Notes under the pieces: model-generated
Told to the model about the DNA's origin: nothing
The model's database searches: none
What the model saw: only the letters and a program-made list of their open reading frames with translations
Part shown: positions 18,324 through 26,143 of the stretch, piece after piece
How the letters are laid out: every line of letters begins with the position of its first letter
Position numbering within the stretch: position 1 is the first letter of the stretch
Made by a program: the position numbers and the translations under genes
Assembly (NCBI GenBank): GCA_017552715.1
Contig: JAFZOW010000079.1
Location: forward strand, 1-64,000
DNA from: Lachnospiraceae bacterium
GTDB taxonomy: Bacteria; Bacillota; Clostridia; Lachnospirales; Lachnospiraceae
Direction of reading: 5' to 3'
DNA: 64,000 nt

Positions 18324-18788
18324 TTAAAAATCTGTTTTCAGGCGGACTACCGCCAGTTTTGCCCGTTCAAATATTTCTTCCCTGCCTTCCGTTTCCAGCA
18401 CCAGGCTGTCCCGGTCATAGGACTTGAGTACACCCTCAAACTCTTTCTTCCCGTCCAGCGGCTCAAAGAGCTTAAGCTCTACTTCCTGTCCCAGGCTGTT
18501 GGCAAAATGCCTGTCCTTTGAGAGCTTCCGTCCCAGTCCGGGACTGCTCACCTCAAGGATATAAGCATCGGGGATGGGATCGGCCTCGTCCAGCACATCG
18601 GAATAAGCCCGGCTCACCGCTTCGCAGTCCTGGATGTTCACTCCGCCGTCCTTATCGATATAGGCCCGCAGATACCAGTCGCTGCCTTCCTTTACATATT
18701 CCACATCATAGATGCTGATCCCCATCCCGTCCGTGATGGGCTGAAGCAGTGTTTCCGCTTTTTCCTCTATGTTTTTTCTGTTAGCCAT
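18324..18788 (-). CDS. rimP: Ribosome maturation factor RimP
   Basis: 154 residues. RimP assists early 30S assembly. The N-terminal domain contains GISIYDVEYVKEGSDWYLRAYID, and the family signature DAYILEVSSPGLGRKL is intact; the C-terminal SH3-like domain follows. The ATG at 18788 has an AGGGG site before it; upstream in-frame ATGs would read through the leader hairpin and lack a good site. First gene of the operon. Confidence 0.95.
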   Translation of the reverse strand: MANRKNIEEKAETLLQPITDGMGISIYDVEYVKEGSDWYLRAYIDKDGGVNIQDCEAVSRAYSDVLDEADPIPDAYILEVSSPGLGRKLSKDRHFANSLGQEVELKLFEPLDGKKEFEGVLKSYDRDSLVLETEGREEIFERAKLAVVRLKTDF

Positions 18789-18809
18789 TTTTACCCCTAT
18801 TAAATACAT

Positions 18810-18834
18810 AAGAGCAGGTGCAGGACCTACTCTT
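18810..18834 (-). promoter_or_regulatory. Leader hairpin upstream of rimP
   Basis: On the minus strand AAGAGTAGGT, loop CCTGC, ACCTGCTCTT: a 10-bp stem with one T-G pair, about 10 bases after the predicted transcript start and 20 bases before the rimP start. No T-run follows, so it is not a terminator; it may stabilise the 5' end or bind a product of the operon. Confidence 0.55.
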
Positions 18835-18852
18835 ACCATAACAACAATATGA

Positions 18853-18881
18853 AGTTTACCATAAGATGCAGCCAAATGCAA
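18853..18881 (-). promoter_or_regulatory. Sigma-A-type promoter of the rimP-nusA-infB operon
   Basis: Minus-strand TTGCAT (18876-18881), 17 bases, TAAACT (18853-18858). The predicted start near 18846 gives a leader of about 57 bases. It is back to back with the polymerase promoter at 18916. Confidence 0.6.
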
Positions 18882-18915
18882 GTGATATTTTTACCCAGAG
18901 GCCCGGATCGGCCGC

Positions 18916-18944
18916 TTGACAGCTGCAAACAAATGTTCGATAAT
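18916..18944 (+). promoter_or_regulatory. SOS-type promoter of the Y-family polymerase
   Basis: Plus-strand TTGACA (18916-18921), 17 bases, GATAAT (18939-18944). A LexA-box-like palindrome CAAACAAATGTTCG (18926-18939) fills the spacer; it differs from the Gram-positive consensus CGAACRNRYGTTYG at one position. LexA bound there would block RNA polymerase. Confidence 0.75.
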
Positions 18945-18951
18945 GGATATT

Positions 18952-20394
18952 ATGGAAAGAACTTATGTGGCCATAGATCTGAAGAGTTTTTATGCCTCGG
19001 TGGAATGTATGGACCGTGGTCTGGATCCCCTGAGTGCCTGTCTGGTGGTGGCCGATCCGGAACGTACGGAAAAGACCATCTGCCTGGCGGTATCCCCGGC
19101 CCTGAAGGCCTACGGCATTCCGGGACGGCCCCGGCTGTTTGAAGTGGTCCAGCGGATCAAGGAAGTGAACGCCGGCGGCTTAAAGCCGCCTCTGGAATAT
19201 ATCACGGCGCCGCCCCGTATGGCCCGTTATATGGAGGTCAGCACCCGGATCTACAGTATTTATATGAAATACATCGCAGCAGAGGATATGCATGTCTACT
19301 CCTGCGATGAGGTGTTCATGGATGTAACGGCCTATCTGCGCAGCACCGGAATGAGCGCCCACGATCTGGCCATCACCATGATACGGGATGTTCTGCGTAC
19401 CACAGGCATCACCGCCACCGCCGGCATTGGCAGCAATCTTTATCTATGCAAGATCGCCATGGATATCGTGGCCAAACATATGCCCGCAGATGCCGACGGC
19501 GTGCGCATCGCGGAACTGAACGAGCGCAGCTATCGGGAACTGCTGTGGGAACATAAGCCCATTACGGATTTCTGGCGTATCGGCGGAGGGACCGCCCGGC
19601 GCCTTGCTCATCTGGGGCTTTATACCATGGGAGATGTAGCCCGCTATTCCGAGCATTACGAAGACACGCTCTACAAGACCTTCGGGGTGAACGCCGAGCT
19701 GCTCATCGATCACGCCTGGGGCTGGGAACCCTGCACCATCGCCGATATCAAAGGCTTCCGTCCGGAAAACAACTCCTTAAGCTCCGGCCAGGTTCTGCAG
19801 CGCCCCTACCGTTACGAGGAAGCCGCCATAGTGCTTCGGGAGATGGCGGACCGTCTGAGCCTGGAACTGACGGAAAAACACGTGGATGCGGATCAGATCG
19901 TCATTAACATAGGCTACGATACGGAAAGCTTAAAGGATCCGGAATTACGGAAGAGCTTTCAGGGAAAGATCAGCACCGACCGCTACGGACGGGCTGTTCC
20001 GGAACCGGCCCACGGTTCCGCCCGGCTTCCGAAACGCTGTGCCTCCACCCGGCTCTTCATCGAAGCCGCCATGGAGATCTACGAAAGGACTGTGGATCCC
20101 CGCCTGCTGGTGCGCCGTATGAGCATCGCGGCAGAGCATGTATTGCCCGAGGCAGAATGCGACAAAAAAGAGGAACCTTCCTACGAACAGCTGGATCTTT
20201 TCACGGATTACGAAGCCCGGGAAAGGGAAGCCGCCGGCGAAGAAGAGCGCCTGCAAAAAGAAAAGGCCCTGCAACAGGCCACCTTGGAGATACATAGGAA
20301 ATACGGACGTAATGCCCTCCTGAAGGGAACGGACTTTAAAGAAGGAGCCACGGCCCGGGAACGCAACCGGCAGATCGGCGGGCATAAAGCATAA
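18952..20394 (+). CDS. Y-family DNA polymerase (UmuC/DinB-like), SOS-regulated
   Basis: 480 residues. The start RTYVAIDLKSFYASVE carries the first catalytic Asp, and SCDEVFMD carries the acidic pair of the polymerase active site; TATAGIGSNLYLCKIA, an HhH-like segment and a little-finger domain follow. The C-terminal about 50 residues are charged and helical, without a visible clamp-binding motif. Such enzymes copy damaged DNA. The promoter carries a LexA-like box. The ATG at 18952 would lie one or two bases from the predicted transcript start, and no ribosome-binding site precedes it or the ATG at 18943, which overlaps the -10. One of only two plus-strand genes recognised here. Confidence 0.9.
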   Translation: MERTYVAIDLKSFYASVECMDRGLDPLSACLVVADPERTEKTICLAVSPALKAYGIPGRPRLFEVVQRIKEVNAGGLKPPLEYITAPPRMARYMEVSTRIYSIYMKYIAAEDMHVYSCDEVFMDVTAYLRSTGMSAHDLAITMIRDVLRTTGITATAGIGSNLYLCKIAMDIVAKHMPADADGVRIAELNERSYRELLWEHKPITDFWRIGGGTARRLAHLGLYTMGDVARYSEHYEDTLYKTFGVNAELLIDHAWGWEPCTIADIKGFRPENNSLSSGQVLQRPYRYEEAAIVLREMADRLSLELTEKHVDADQIVINIGYDTESLKDPELRKSFQGKISTDRYGRAVPEPAHGSARLPKRCASTRLFIEAAMEIYERTVDPRLLVRRMSIAAEHVLPEAECDKKEEPSYEQLDLFTDYEAREREAAGEEERLQKEKALQQATLEIHRKYGRNALLKGTDFKEGATARERNRQIGGHKA

Positions 20395-20395
20395 A

Positions 20396-20429
20396 AAAGC
20401 AGCGGAGCGACCCGCTGCTTTTCTTTTAT
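20396..20429. terminator. Bidirectional terminator between convergent genes
   Basis: AAAGCAGCGG (20396-20405), loop AGCGAC, CCGCTGCTTT (20412-20421), followed by TCTTTTATT on the plus strand; the minus-strand reading ends in TTTTTT as well. It closes both the polymerase gene and the convergent gene at 20426. Confidence 0.85.
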
Positions 20430-21196
20430 TTCCCGGTAAGTATCTCCGCGATACGGGTGTAGCTGACCCCCGCGGGAATGATATGCCTGCCCGTGCAGAT
20501 CTTACGATCGTATCCGTTTTTGCAGAGGAATTCGTCAAATTCGGCTGCCGAAGGTACGATCCCTGCTTCGGCCAGACGTCTGGCCACGGTATAGGAACCG
20601 TCTCCCGCCACAACGGTGATCTCTTTTTCCTCCGTATTGGTGCTCTTCTGATCGCCGCCGGCATCGACTTTTACAGTGGGAGTCGGTGTGTTCGTAGGCT
20701 TCACGGTAGGCGTGGGTGTAGGCGTATTGGTAGGCCAGGGTGTAGGTGTGGCCGTGGGTTCCGGTGTGGGCGTAGGTGTATTGGTAGGTGCCGGCGTCGG
20801 AGTGTTCGTCGGGATAGGCGTAGCCGTTGCTGCAGCCTTTTCCTCGGCCGTATCGGGAGTAGGCGTAGTCAGCTCTGCCTTGGTAGGCGTAGGCGTATCT
20901 GCGGCCTTCTGCTCTTCCGTGGGTGCAGGAGTAGCCTCCGCCTCTTCAAGGCCGGGTAAGCCCGGCAGGCCGGACTCTCCCACATTCACCAGGGATACCG
21001 TAGTGTTGGCGGAGATATTTCCTTCTTTCCCGGCTTCCGAAAGCCGGGTACTCTCCGTCATGCCCAGCTGTGCAGCCCGGGCTTTGATCTCTTCATCGCT
21101 TATGGCAGATGCCGTCCGGCCGTCGGAAAAATGGAGGATCAGGGCCGTGACGGCCATACCGATCCCTATTCCGCGTACGTAGGATGCTAGTCTCAT
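20426..21196 (-). CDS. Membrane-anchored Pro/Thr-rich protein with an MltG-like C-terminal domain
   Basis: 256 residues. One N-terminal membrane helix (about 8-24), a short helical stretch, then a long Pro-Thr linker (about 85-175) built of NTPTPTP-type repeats, and a C-terminal domain of about 55 residues. That domain ([20 protein letters not shown]...) resembles the LysM-like region at the front of MltG/YceG transglycosylases. The catalytic YceG domain itself is missing, so the protein probably spans the wall and binds rather than cuts glycan. The repeat tract is prone to length change. The 174 bases upstream contain palindromic repeats. Confidence 0.65.
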   Translation of the reverse strand: MRLASYVRGIGIGMAVTALILHFSDGRTASAISDEEIKARAAQLGMTESTRLSEAGKEGNISANTTVSLVNVGESGLPGLPGLEEAEATPAPTEEQKAADTPTPTKAELTTPTPDTAEEKAAATATPIPTNTPTPAPTNTPTPTPEPTATPTPWPTNTPTPTPTVKPTNTPTPTVKVDAGGDQKSTNTEEKEITVVAGDGSYTVARRLAEAGIVPSAAEFDEFLCKNGYDRKICTGRHIIPAGVSYTRIAEILTGK

Positions 21197-21220
21197 AGTT
21201 TACCTCATAACTTGCGAATA

Positions 21221-21260
21221 TCCTAAGGGATCCTCCCGCTTCGCGGGCCCCTCCTTAGGA
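21221..21260. repeat. Palindromic intergenic repeat, copy 1
   Basis: Outer arms TCCTAAGG and CCTTAGGA; inner arms CCCGC and GCGGG around TTC. Nearly identical to copy 3 at 21329-21368. Confidence 0.85.
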
Positions 21261-21284
21261 GTGATTCTTTTCCTTTAATCCACA

Positions 21285-21325
21285 TCGCAAGGAATCCCCC
21301 CACATCCGTGGGTCCCCCCTTGCGA
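21285..21325. repeat. Palindromic intergenic repeat, copy 2 (different outer arms)
   Basis: Outer arms TCGCAAGG and CCTTGCGA; inner arms CCCAC and GTGGG around ATCC. The core pattern is that of copies 1 and 3, but both arms carry matched changes, so pairing is kept. Confidence 0.85.
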
Positions 21326-21328
21326 ATA

Positions 21329-21368
21329 TCCTAAGGAATCCTCCCGCTTCGCGGGCCCCTCCTTAGGA
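21329..21368. repeat. Palindromic intergenic repeat, copy 3
   Basis: Same arms as copy 1 with one base different in the body. It ends two bases from the stop codon of the gene at 21371, at the end of the flagellar cluster, where it may also stabilise the mRNA 3' end. Confidence 0.85.
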
Positions 21369-21370
21369 TG

Positions 21371-22519
21371 TTACATATTTTCATACAAATCAATAACCAG
21401 CTTCACTTCTCCGATGCCAAGGCCCAGGTCTTTGGCGATGGCCATGTTGGAGCGGCCCATGCGGTGCATCTGAAGGATACGCTCGTTATTGTTGGCAGAA
21501 TCCCCGCCTCCCTGTTTGAACTGCAGGGATACCGCTTCGCGTCTGGGCGGCAGTTCTTCTTTTTTCGAAGGAAGCGGCTCCGCTACCGCGGCTTCCGTAG
21601 GAATGCTCAGCTGCCCCAGGATCTCTTCCGCTTTCTTCACGCTGCTCCGGGGTTTACGCTTCACGGTAGTGCGGCTGCTCCGTTCCGGCTCTACCTCCCG
21701 CTTTTTAAACAGTTCCGCCGGATCTGCGGCCACCTGAGGGATCACAGGCTCCCTTACTTCCTTGGGTTCCGCCGGTGCTTTGGGCTGGCTGCGTCTCTCT
21801 TCACCCAGGCCCGCCGTAGCCTCCTTCAGGATCTTCTCCATCATTTCCTCTTCGCTGAGCTTTTCTTTTACCGGAGGCTTGGCTTCTTCCTCCAAAGTCG
21901 GGAAGCTGCCGGGATAATCTTCTTCCCCGTGCCAGGCTTCCTCCTTCACCTCTTCCGTAGGAACCGGGGCTTCCTGTACAGGAGGATTCTCCTGCAGCAT
22001 GCGCCTCGCATCGATCATCTTCTCTTCGGCGACTACCGCTGTGCTGGAGAGTTTCTCCACCTGAAGCTGTACATCCTCTGCCAGCCTCTTGGCACCGGTA
22101 GCCAGACTGTAGGCTTCCTCGGCACTCTTATTGGCCTCTTTCGAAGACTTTTCCGCACGGTTGAGCAGCTCCGTCAGTTCATCCTTGCTGCGGTTGAGCA
22201 TATCATGCAGGAAGACCGTCTCCTGATGATTGGCTGCGATCTGATTCAGCACCGTATCTGAATAGTCCCCAACCGCCATGATCTTTTCGTTGGCGATCTT
22301 GTCCAAGGCACGTTCCGTACGCTCCATACTGTACTGTATGGACTCCTCGGTGATATCGTCGATACGGGAGCGGCTGTTTTCGATCTCGGCATCCAGTCTT
22401 TCCTTAAGCTCTTCCTGCGAAAGCTGCTGCACCTCCGTGCCGCCCTTATCCGGCAGGAAAAAGCTGCCGATAAACGCCAGCAGCCCTGCGATAAGCAATA
22501 TGATCTCTACTGTACTCAT
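21371..22519 (-). CDS. DUF6115-like coiled-coil membrane protein of the flagellar operon
   Basis: 382 residues. One N-terminal membrane helix (about 5-20) is followed by a long coiled coil (about 30-175), a charged Pro/Glu-rich linker (about 180-330), and a C-terminal helix-turn-helix-like segment, ILQMHRMGRSNMAIAKDLGLGIGEVKLVI. This layout matches DUF6115 proteins found after fliA in Lachnospiraceae. The tail looks like a DNA-binding or sigma-region-like motif on a membrane-tethered protein, which is unusual. The function is unknown; location suggests a motility-linked role. Confidence 0.65.
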   Translation of the reverse strand: MSTVEIILLIAGLLAFIGSFFLPDKGGTEVQQLSQEELKERLDAEIENSRSRIDDITEESIQYSMERTERALDKIANEKIMAVGDYSDTVLNQIAANHQETVFLHDMLNRSKDELTELLNRAEKSSKEANKSAEEAYSLATGAKRLAEDVQLQVEKLSSTAVVAEEKMIDARRMLQENPPVQEAPVPTEEVKEEAWHGEEDYPGSFPTLEEEAKPPVKEKLSEEEMMEKILKEATAGLGEERRSQPKAPAEPKEVREPVIPQVAADPAELFKKREVEPERSSRTTVKRKPRSSVKKAEEILGQLSIPTEAAVAEPLPSKKEELPPRREAVSLQFKQGGGDSANNNERILQMHRMGRSNMAIAKDLGLGIGEVKLVIDLYENM

Positions 22520-22532
22520 TTCTTTTTCCTCT

Positions 22533-22838
22533 TTAAATCTTTATGTCAAAGGCCATGGTGGATTTTTCCACGATACGGCCCTCCGGCTTCGGCTTTTTAA
22601 CTGCTTTTCCGTTCCTCCCGGAAGCATACTGCTTCCCGTCGCCGCCATCGGCGGTATTATCCTCTCCGGCATCATCCTTTTCATGTACCTGACGGATATG
22701 ATGCTCGACATTCTGATCCACCTGCTGCTGCTGGTGATTCTGATAGATCAGGCCTTTTTCGTTATCGAACTGCTGCAGCTGCTGATAATCCTGGGTACGG
22801 TTTATCACACCCTGCATTTCCACCATTCCGATAGCCAT
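22533..22838 (-). CDS. Uncharacterised small protein of the flagellar operon
   Basis: 101 residues, soluble, rich in Gln, His and Asp. The start MAIGMVEMQGVINRTQDY is hydrophobic to mixed, the middle (NHQQQQVDQNVEHHIRQV) is strongly polar, and the end is basic then hydrophobic (MAFDIKI). No known domain recognised. It lies 13 bases before the DUF6115-like gene and about 80 bases after the FapA-like gene, so it is part of the same transcript. Its place suggests a motility-linked role only by association. Confidence 0.55.
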   Translation of the reverse strand: MAIGMVEMQGVINRTQDYQQLQQFDNEKGLIYQNHQQQQVDQNVEHHIRQVHEKDDAGEDNTADGGDGKQYASGRNGKAVKKPKPEGRIVEKSTMAFDIKI

Positions 22839-22917
22839 GTCATCCCTCCGAAAGATCCTTCGATCCCGTCCTCAGTTCGCCGGCCGCCTGTCGGAAAGCC
22901 GTGTTCATTCCTCCGTA

Positions 22918-24507
22918 TCAGAGTGCGGCAATACGGACATCCCCGCGATCCCGTACAAAACGACAATACTTCAAAGTATCCTTCACGATCATGGATACAT
23001 CCGAGATGGCGATCACCACGCCCTGATAGGCCTCACCCGTCACTTCCACACAGGCATTGGAGCCTTCCTCCAGACGTTCCTTCAGGGCTTCCCGTTCCGC
23101 ATTATCCGCCACCATCTTTTCCTGGGATGTCTTGATGGTAGCCGCCAGTGTCTGTACCTGCTTCACCTGCTCGGGCGTCATCTTTACACCGGCAGCCAGT
23201 TTTTTCTTGGCATTATCCAATACGGGCAGCATGGTCTTCATATTCTTCTGAAGATCCTGCAGTTCCTTATTCAGCTCCGCCATACGCGACATCAGGGACG
23301 GATCCACACCTACGGTAACCCGGGTATCCGCTCCCATTGCAGAACCCAGCGTACGCACACGTACCTTGGCCGTAGCCACCACTTCCCCGCCGGTGATGAA
23401 GCCTTTGCGGCTCATCACATTGATCTCCGTACCGGCATGGGCCTTGGAATGCAGTATGGAATTGGTCTCGATATAACCGCCGGCCTCTGCCGTGCAGTTT
23501 TCCATATATTTGGCAATGATGTTGCCGCCGGCCTTCAGTGTGCCCTTCCCCATACCGTTGATGCCGCGCATCAGGATGATGTTCCCTCCGGCTTCGATAT
23601 GGGCGGCTTCCACCACGCCACGCACTTCCACATCCCCGCTGGTCTTGATGGAGAAATTGGAATTCACATTGCCCTGTACTACCACGGCTCCTTCGTATTC
23701 GATGTTGCCGGTGGAATTATCAACGTTCACCACATCCATCACATCCGAAACGAAAACCTTGGTACCGGTAAGGGTAACATGCCCGTTGACCCGTGAGGTG
23801 ATGGTCAGCTTGTCTTCCGAAATATCAATGTTCAGGCCGTAGGAAAGGTGTCCGGGCTTAACGGCCCGGGGAGCGATCTCTTCCCCGCACACGTTCTTTC
23901 CGGCTTTTCCGGGCACTTCCGGATGCAGTGTAGCCAGCACCTGGCCGGCGCTGCAGTGGTTCACCAGATTAAGATTGAAAAAGTCAACGGTACCGTCCTC
24001 ATTCAGGGTGGGACGTATCCGGTTATCCGTATTAAAATGATACTCTATACGGGCATCACTGCCCTCCTGTACGGGATTGCCGTGGGCGATCACATAATCC
24101 TTGCAGTACTGCCTTTCGGACAGAAAAGTCTTCAGAACCGCCTCATCCACCCCGTAGACAACCTTGGCCAGACGGCACTGGCTGTACAGTTCCTCCAGAT
24201 CCGCCGCTCTTCCTCCGTTGGAAGGGGGATAGAAACGGGCCGTAGCCGTCATTGCATCGCTGCTGATATGGATCATCGCGGATTCGGACACGGGCAGGCT
24301 CTTATTGCGGTTCAGCGGAATGAGCTTCTCCGGATCGGCCGCCTTAAAATATGCGCCTATGACCCCCGTATCAAAAGGGATCTTCTTAAAGTCCAGATAA
24401 TTCATGGCCTCCTGCAGGGAAGGCCAGATTCCGGCTTCCCCGGGAATGACTTTTAAAAATGTACCGCCGTCATTGATCTCTACCTGAAAATATGCACCCA
24501 TATCCAA
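22918..24507 (-). CDS. FapA-family (DUF342) protein
   Basis: 529 residues. The N-terminal part (about 1-170) precedes a right-handed beta-helix repeat region (about 215-380, INGHVTLTGTKVFVSDVMDV..., IKTSGDVEVRGVVEAAHIEAGGNI...). A coiled coil (about 390-470, SLMSRMAELNKELQDLQKN) and a small C-terminal beta domain follow. This is the DUF342/FapA architecture, encoded in flagellar operons of many Firmicutes next to fliA. It lies 7 bases after fliA. The exact role is not known; a scaffold at the membrane or in motility control has been suggested for the family. Confidence 0.82.
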   Translation of the reverse strand: MDMGAYFQVEINDGGTFLKVIPGEAGIWPSLQEAMNYLDFKKIPFDTGVIGAYFKAADPEKLIPLNRNKSLPVSESAMIHISSDAMTATARFYPPSNGGRAADLEELYSQCRLAKVVYGVDEAVLKTFLSERQYCKDYVIAHGNPVQEGSDARIEYHFNTDNRIRPTLNEDGTVDFFNLNLVNHCSAGQVLATLHPEVPGKAGKNVCGEEIAPRAVKPGHLSYGLNIDISEDKLTITSRVNGHVTLTGTKVFVSDVMDVVNVDNSTGNIEYEGAVVVQGNVNSNFSIKTSGDVEVRGVVEAAHIEAGGNIILMRGINGMGKGTLKAGGNIIAKYMENCTAEAGGYIETNSILHSKAHAGTEINVMSRKGFITGGEVVATAKVRVRTLGSAMGADTRVTVGVDPSLMSRMAELNKELQDLQKNMKTMLPVLDNAKKKLAAGVKMTPEQVKQVQTLAATIKTSQEKMVADNAEREALKERLEEGSNACVEVTGEAYQGVVIAISDVSMIVKDTLKYCRFVRDRGDVRIAAL

Positions 24508-24514
24508 CCCCCGC

Positions 24515-25282
24515 TTACAGCTTGTTCAGTATCCCGACATAATCGCCCAGACGCTGCCGCATCTTCTGCAAAGCTCTGGTGTGGAGCTGCGAAACCCGGG
24601 ATTCCGAAACCTCCAGGATGTTCGCGATCTCCTTAAGTGTGAGCTCTTCGTAATAGTAAAAGACCACCACACTCCGTTCCTTTTCCGTTAACAGATCCAG
24701 GGCCTCCACCAGCATCTGCTTGAGCTCGGCATTATCCATCACCTCTTCCGGCGATTCAAAATGAGCCCCCATGGAACTGTCTCCGGCAACTTCACTGCCG
24801 GATTCGATAAATTCATTCAGACTCACCACATTGGTCAGCTTCATCTGGGACTGCCAGTCCAGGAGTTCCTCATCGCTGATCCCCAATGCGGCTGCCAGTT
24901 CTTCATCCGTAGCAGGCCGTCCCGTATCGGCTTCGATATCCCGCATGGCCGCTTCGATCTGTTTCTGGCGCTGCCTGATGGTGCGGGGTATCCAGTCGTT
25001 CTTGCGGATCTGATCCAGTATGGCTCCGCGGATACGCAGGGAGGCGTAGGTCTCGAATTTGATCCCCTTGCGCGTATCAAATTTATCGATGGCATCGATC
25101 AGACCGAAGATCCCGTAGCTCACCAGATCCTCATACTCGACCGTGTAACCCAGATACATGGAAAGGCGCCCCGCCACCAGCTTCACCAGCGGAGCATATT
25201 CCAGGATCAGCTTCTCCCGAAGATCCGGAGAGCCAAGTCTCGTGTAGTCATCCCATAAACGCTTTTTTCCGGCTTCGTCCAT
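24515..25282 (-). CDS. fliA: RNA polymerase sigma-28 factor FliA/SigD
   Basis: 255 residues with region 2 (YEDLVSYGIFGLIDAIDKFD and FETYASLRIRGAILDQIRK), region 3 (ATDEELAAALGISDEELLDW) and region 4 (LTLKEIANILEVSESRVSQLHTRAL split over the HTH). This is the motility sigma factor, which reads late flagellar and chemotaxis genes. The ATG at 25282 is preceded by GGAGGG with 4 bases between; an upstream ATG lacks such a site. Predicted sigma-28 promoter sequences upstream of flgE and fliK lie in the same cluster. Confidence 0.95.
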   Translation of the reverse strand: MDEAGKKRLWDDYTRLGSPDLREKLILEYAPLVKLVAGRLSMYLGYTVEYEDLVSYGIFGLIDAIDKFDTRKGIKFETYASLRIRGAILDQIRKNDWIPRTIRQRQKQIEAAMRDIEADTGRPATDEELAAALGISDEELLDWQSQMKLTNVVSLNEFIESGSEVAGDSSMGAHFESPEEVMDNAELKQMLVEALDLLTEKERSVVVFYYYEELTLKEIANILEVSESRVSQLHTRALQKMRQRLGDYVGILNKL

Positions 25283-25349
25283 GAACCCTCCAGCCATTAA
25301 GTAAGATTTATTCTCCGATCAGGTTCCTCCGGGAGCCTGAACCGCAGTC

Positions 25350-25643
25350 TCAGAACGTGTCGTTTCCGCCGCCCTTTTCCATCAGATCACCGTTTTCCTC
25401 GAAATAGTCCATGTAGTTCATCTTCATGTTGAACTGATCCAGGATCCCTTTGATCACGGTACCCAATATGGCAAAAACAAAAAGTGCGATCAAAACACGA
25501 AGTAAAAGCCCCGTCATCGGATAATGCTGCGCCAGACCGTAGACCAGAGCAATCGATCCACCCAGCAGCATGAATAGCGACGGCAGGAGCTTTGTTCGCA
25601 GATTATTCTTTTTCAGAGGCTCGCTCTTTTTTTCGTCCGCCAA
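25350..25643 (-). CDS. Small two-helix membrane protein of the chemotaxis/flagellar operon
   Basis: 97 residues. A basic, polar N-terminus is followed by two membrane helices (about 19-38 and 45-67) and an acidic tail (FEENGDLMEKGGGNDTF). No known family recognised. The gene abuts cheD (adjacent bases) and precedes fliA by about 70 bases. Similar short proteins sit at this place in related flagellar clusters, but no function is established. Confidence 0.6.
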   Translation of the reverse strand: MADEKKSEPLKKNNLRTKLLPSLFMLLGGSIALVYGLAQHYPMTGLLLRVLIALFVFAILGTVIKGILDQFNMKMNYMDYFEENGDLMEKGGGNDTF

Positions 25644-26129
25644 TCATATCACCTTGGGCGGTTTCCCCACGGCTTTCACCTCATAATCACCCGTCTCCGG
25701 ATTAAAGGTTACGGTGCGCCCGTAATTAGCACCGCAATCTTCTGCCAGGATAGGGATGTTCAGTGCTTTCAGCGCCTGTTTCGTAGCCGCCACGTTTCTG
25801 TCTCCCACACCCGTAAGCTCCGATTTGGATTGAAAAGCAAACATGGTAGCCCCGCCGGCGATCTTTGCCACCATACGGCTGCGCAGGGCTCCCATTTTCT
25901 CCAGCCTCTTGACCAGCTCGGGGATACCCGTATCGGCAAATTTGGCCAGATTCCCGCTGCTCTTCACTTCCTTACTGTTGGGCAGCATTACATGGACCAG
26001 CCCGCCGATCTTGCTATGCTTATCCCTTATGGCGATCCCTACACAACTCCCAAGACCTATTGTTGTGATCAGCTCAGGGGGCTTGCACACATTCATGTCT
26101 GCTATTCCTACTTTGATCGTTTCGGCCAT
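25644..26129 (-). CDS. cheD: Chemoreceptor glutamine deamidase CheD
   Basis: 161 residues. It deamidates receptor glutamines and also binds CheC. The catalytic Cys29 in GLGSCVGIAI and His46 in GLVHVMLP are present, as is the KIAGGATMF block. Follows cheC by 14 bases, the usual pairing. Confidence 0.95.
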   Translation of the reverse strand: MAETIKVGIADMNVCKPPELITTIGLGSCVGIAIRDKHSKIGGLVHVMLPNSKEVKSSGNLAKFADTGIPELVKRLEKMGALRSRMVAKIAGGATMFAFQSKSELTGVGDRNVAATKQALKALNIPILAEDCGANYGRTVTFNPETGDYEVKAVGKPPKVI

Positions 26130-26143
26130 CTTTTATGCCCCCA

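Noticed and set aside
20676-21182. Val/Gly-rich plus-strand frame opposite the Pro-Thr protein
   Set aside because: Complement of Pro-Thr repeat codons gives an artificial VGVGVG frame.
21221-21368. Three similar palindromes considered as a CRISPR array
   Set aside because: Each copy is itself a two-level hairpin, arms differ between copies, spacers are of 24 and 3 bases, and no cas genes are present.
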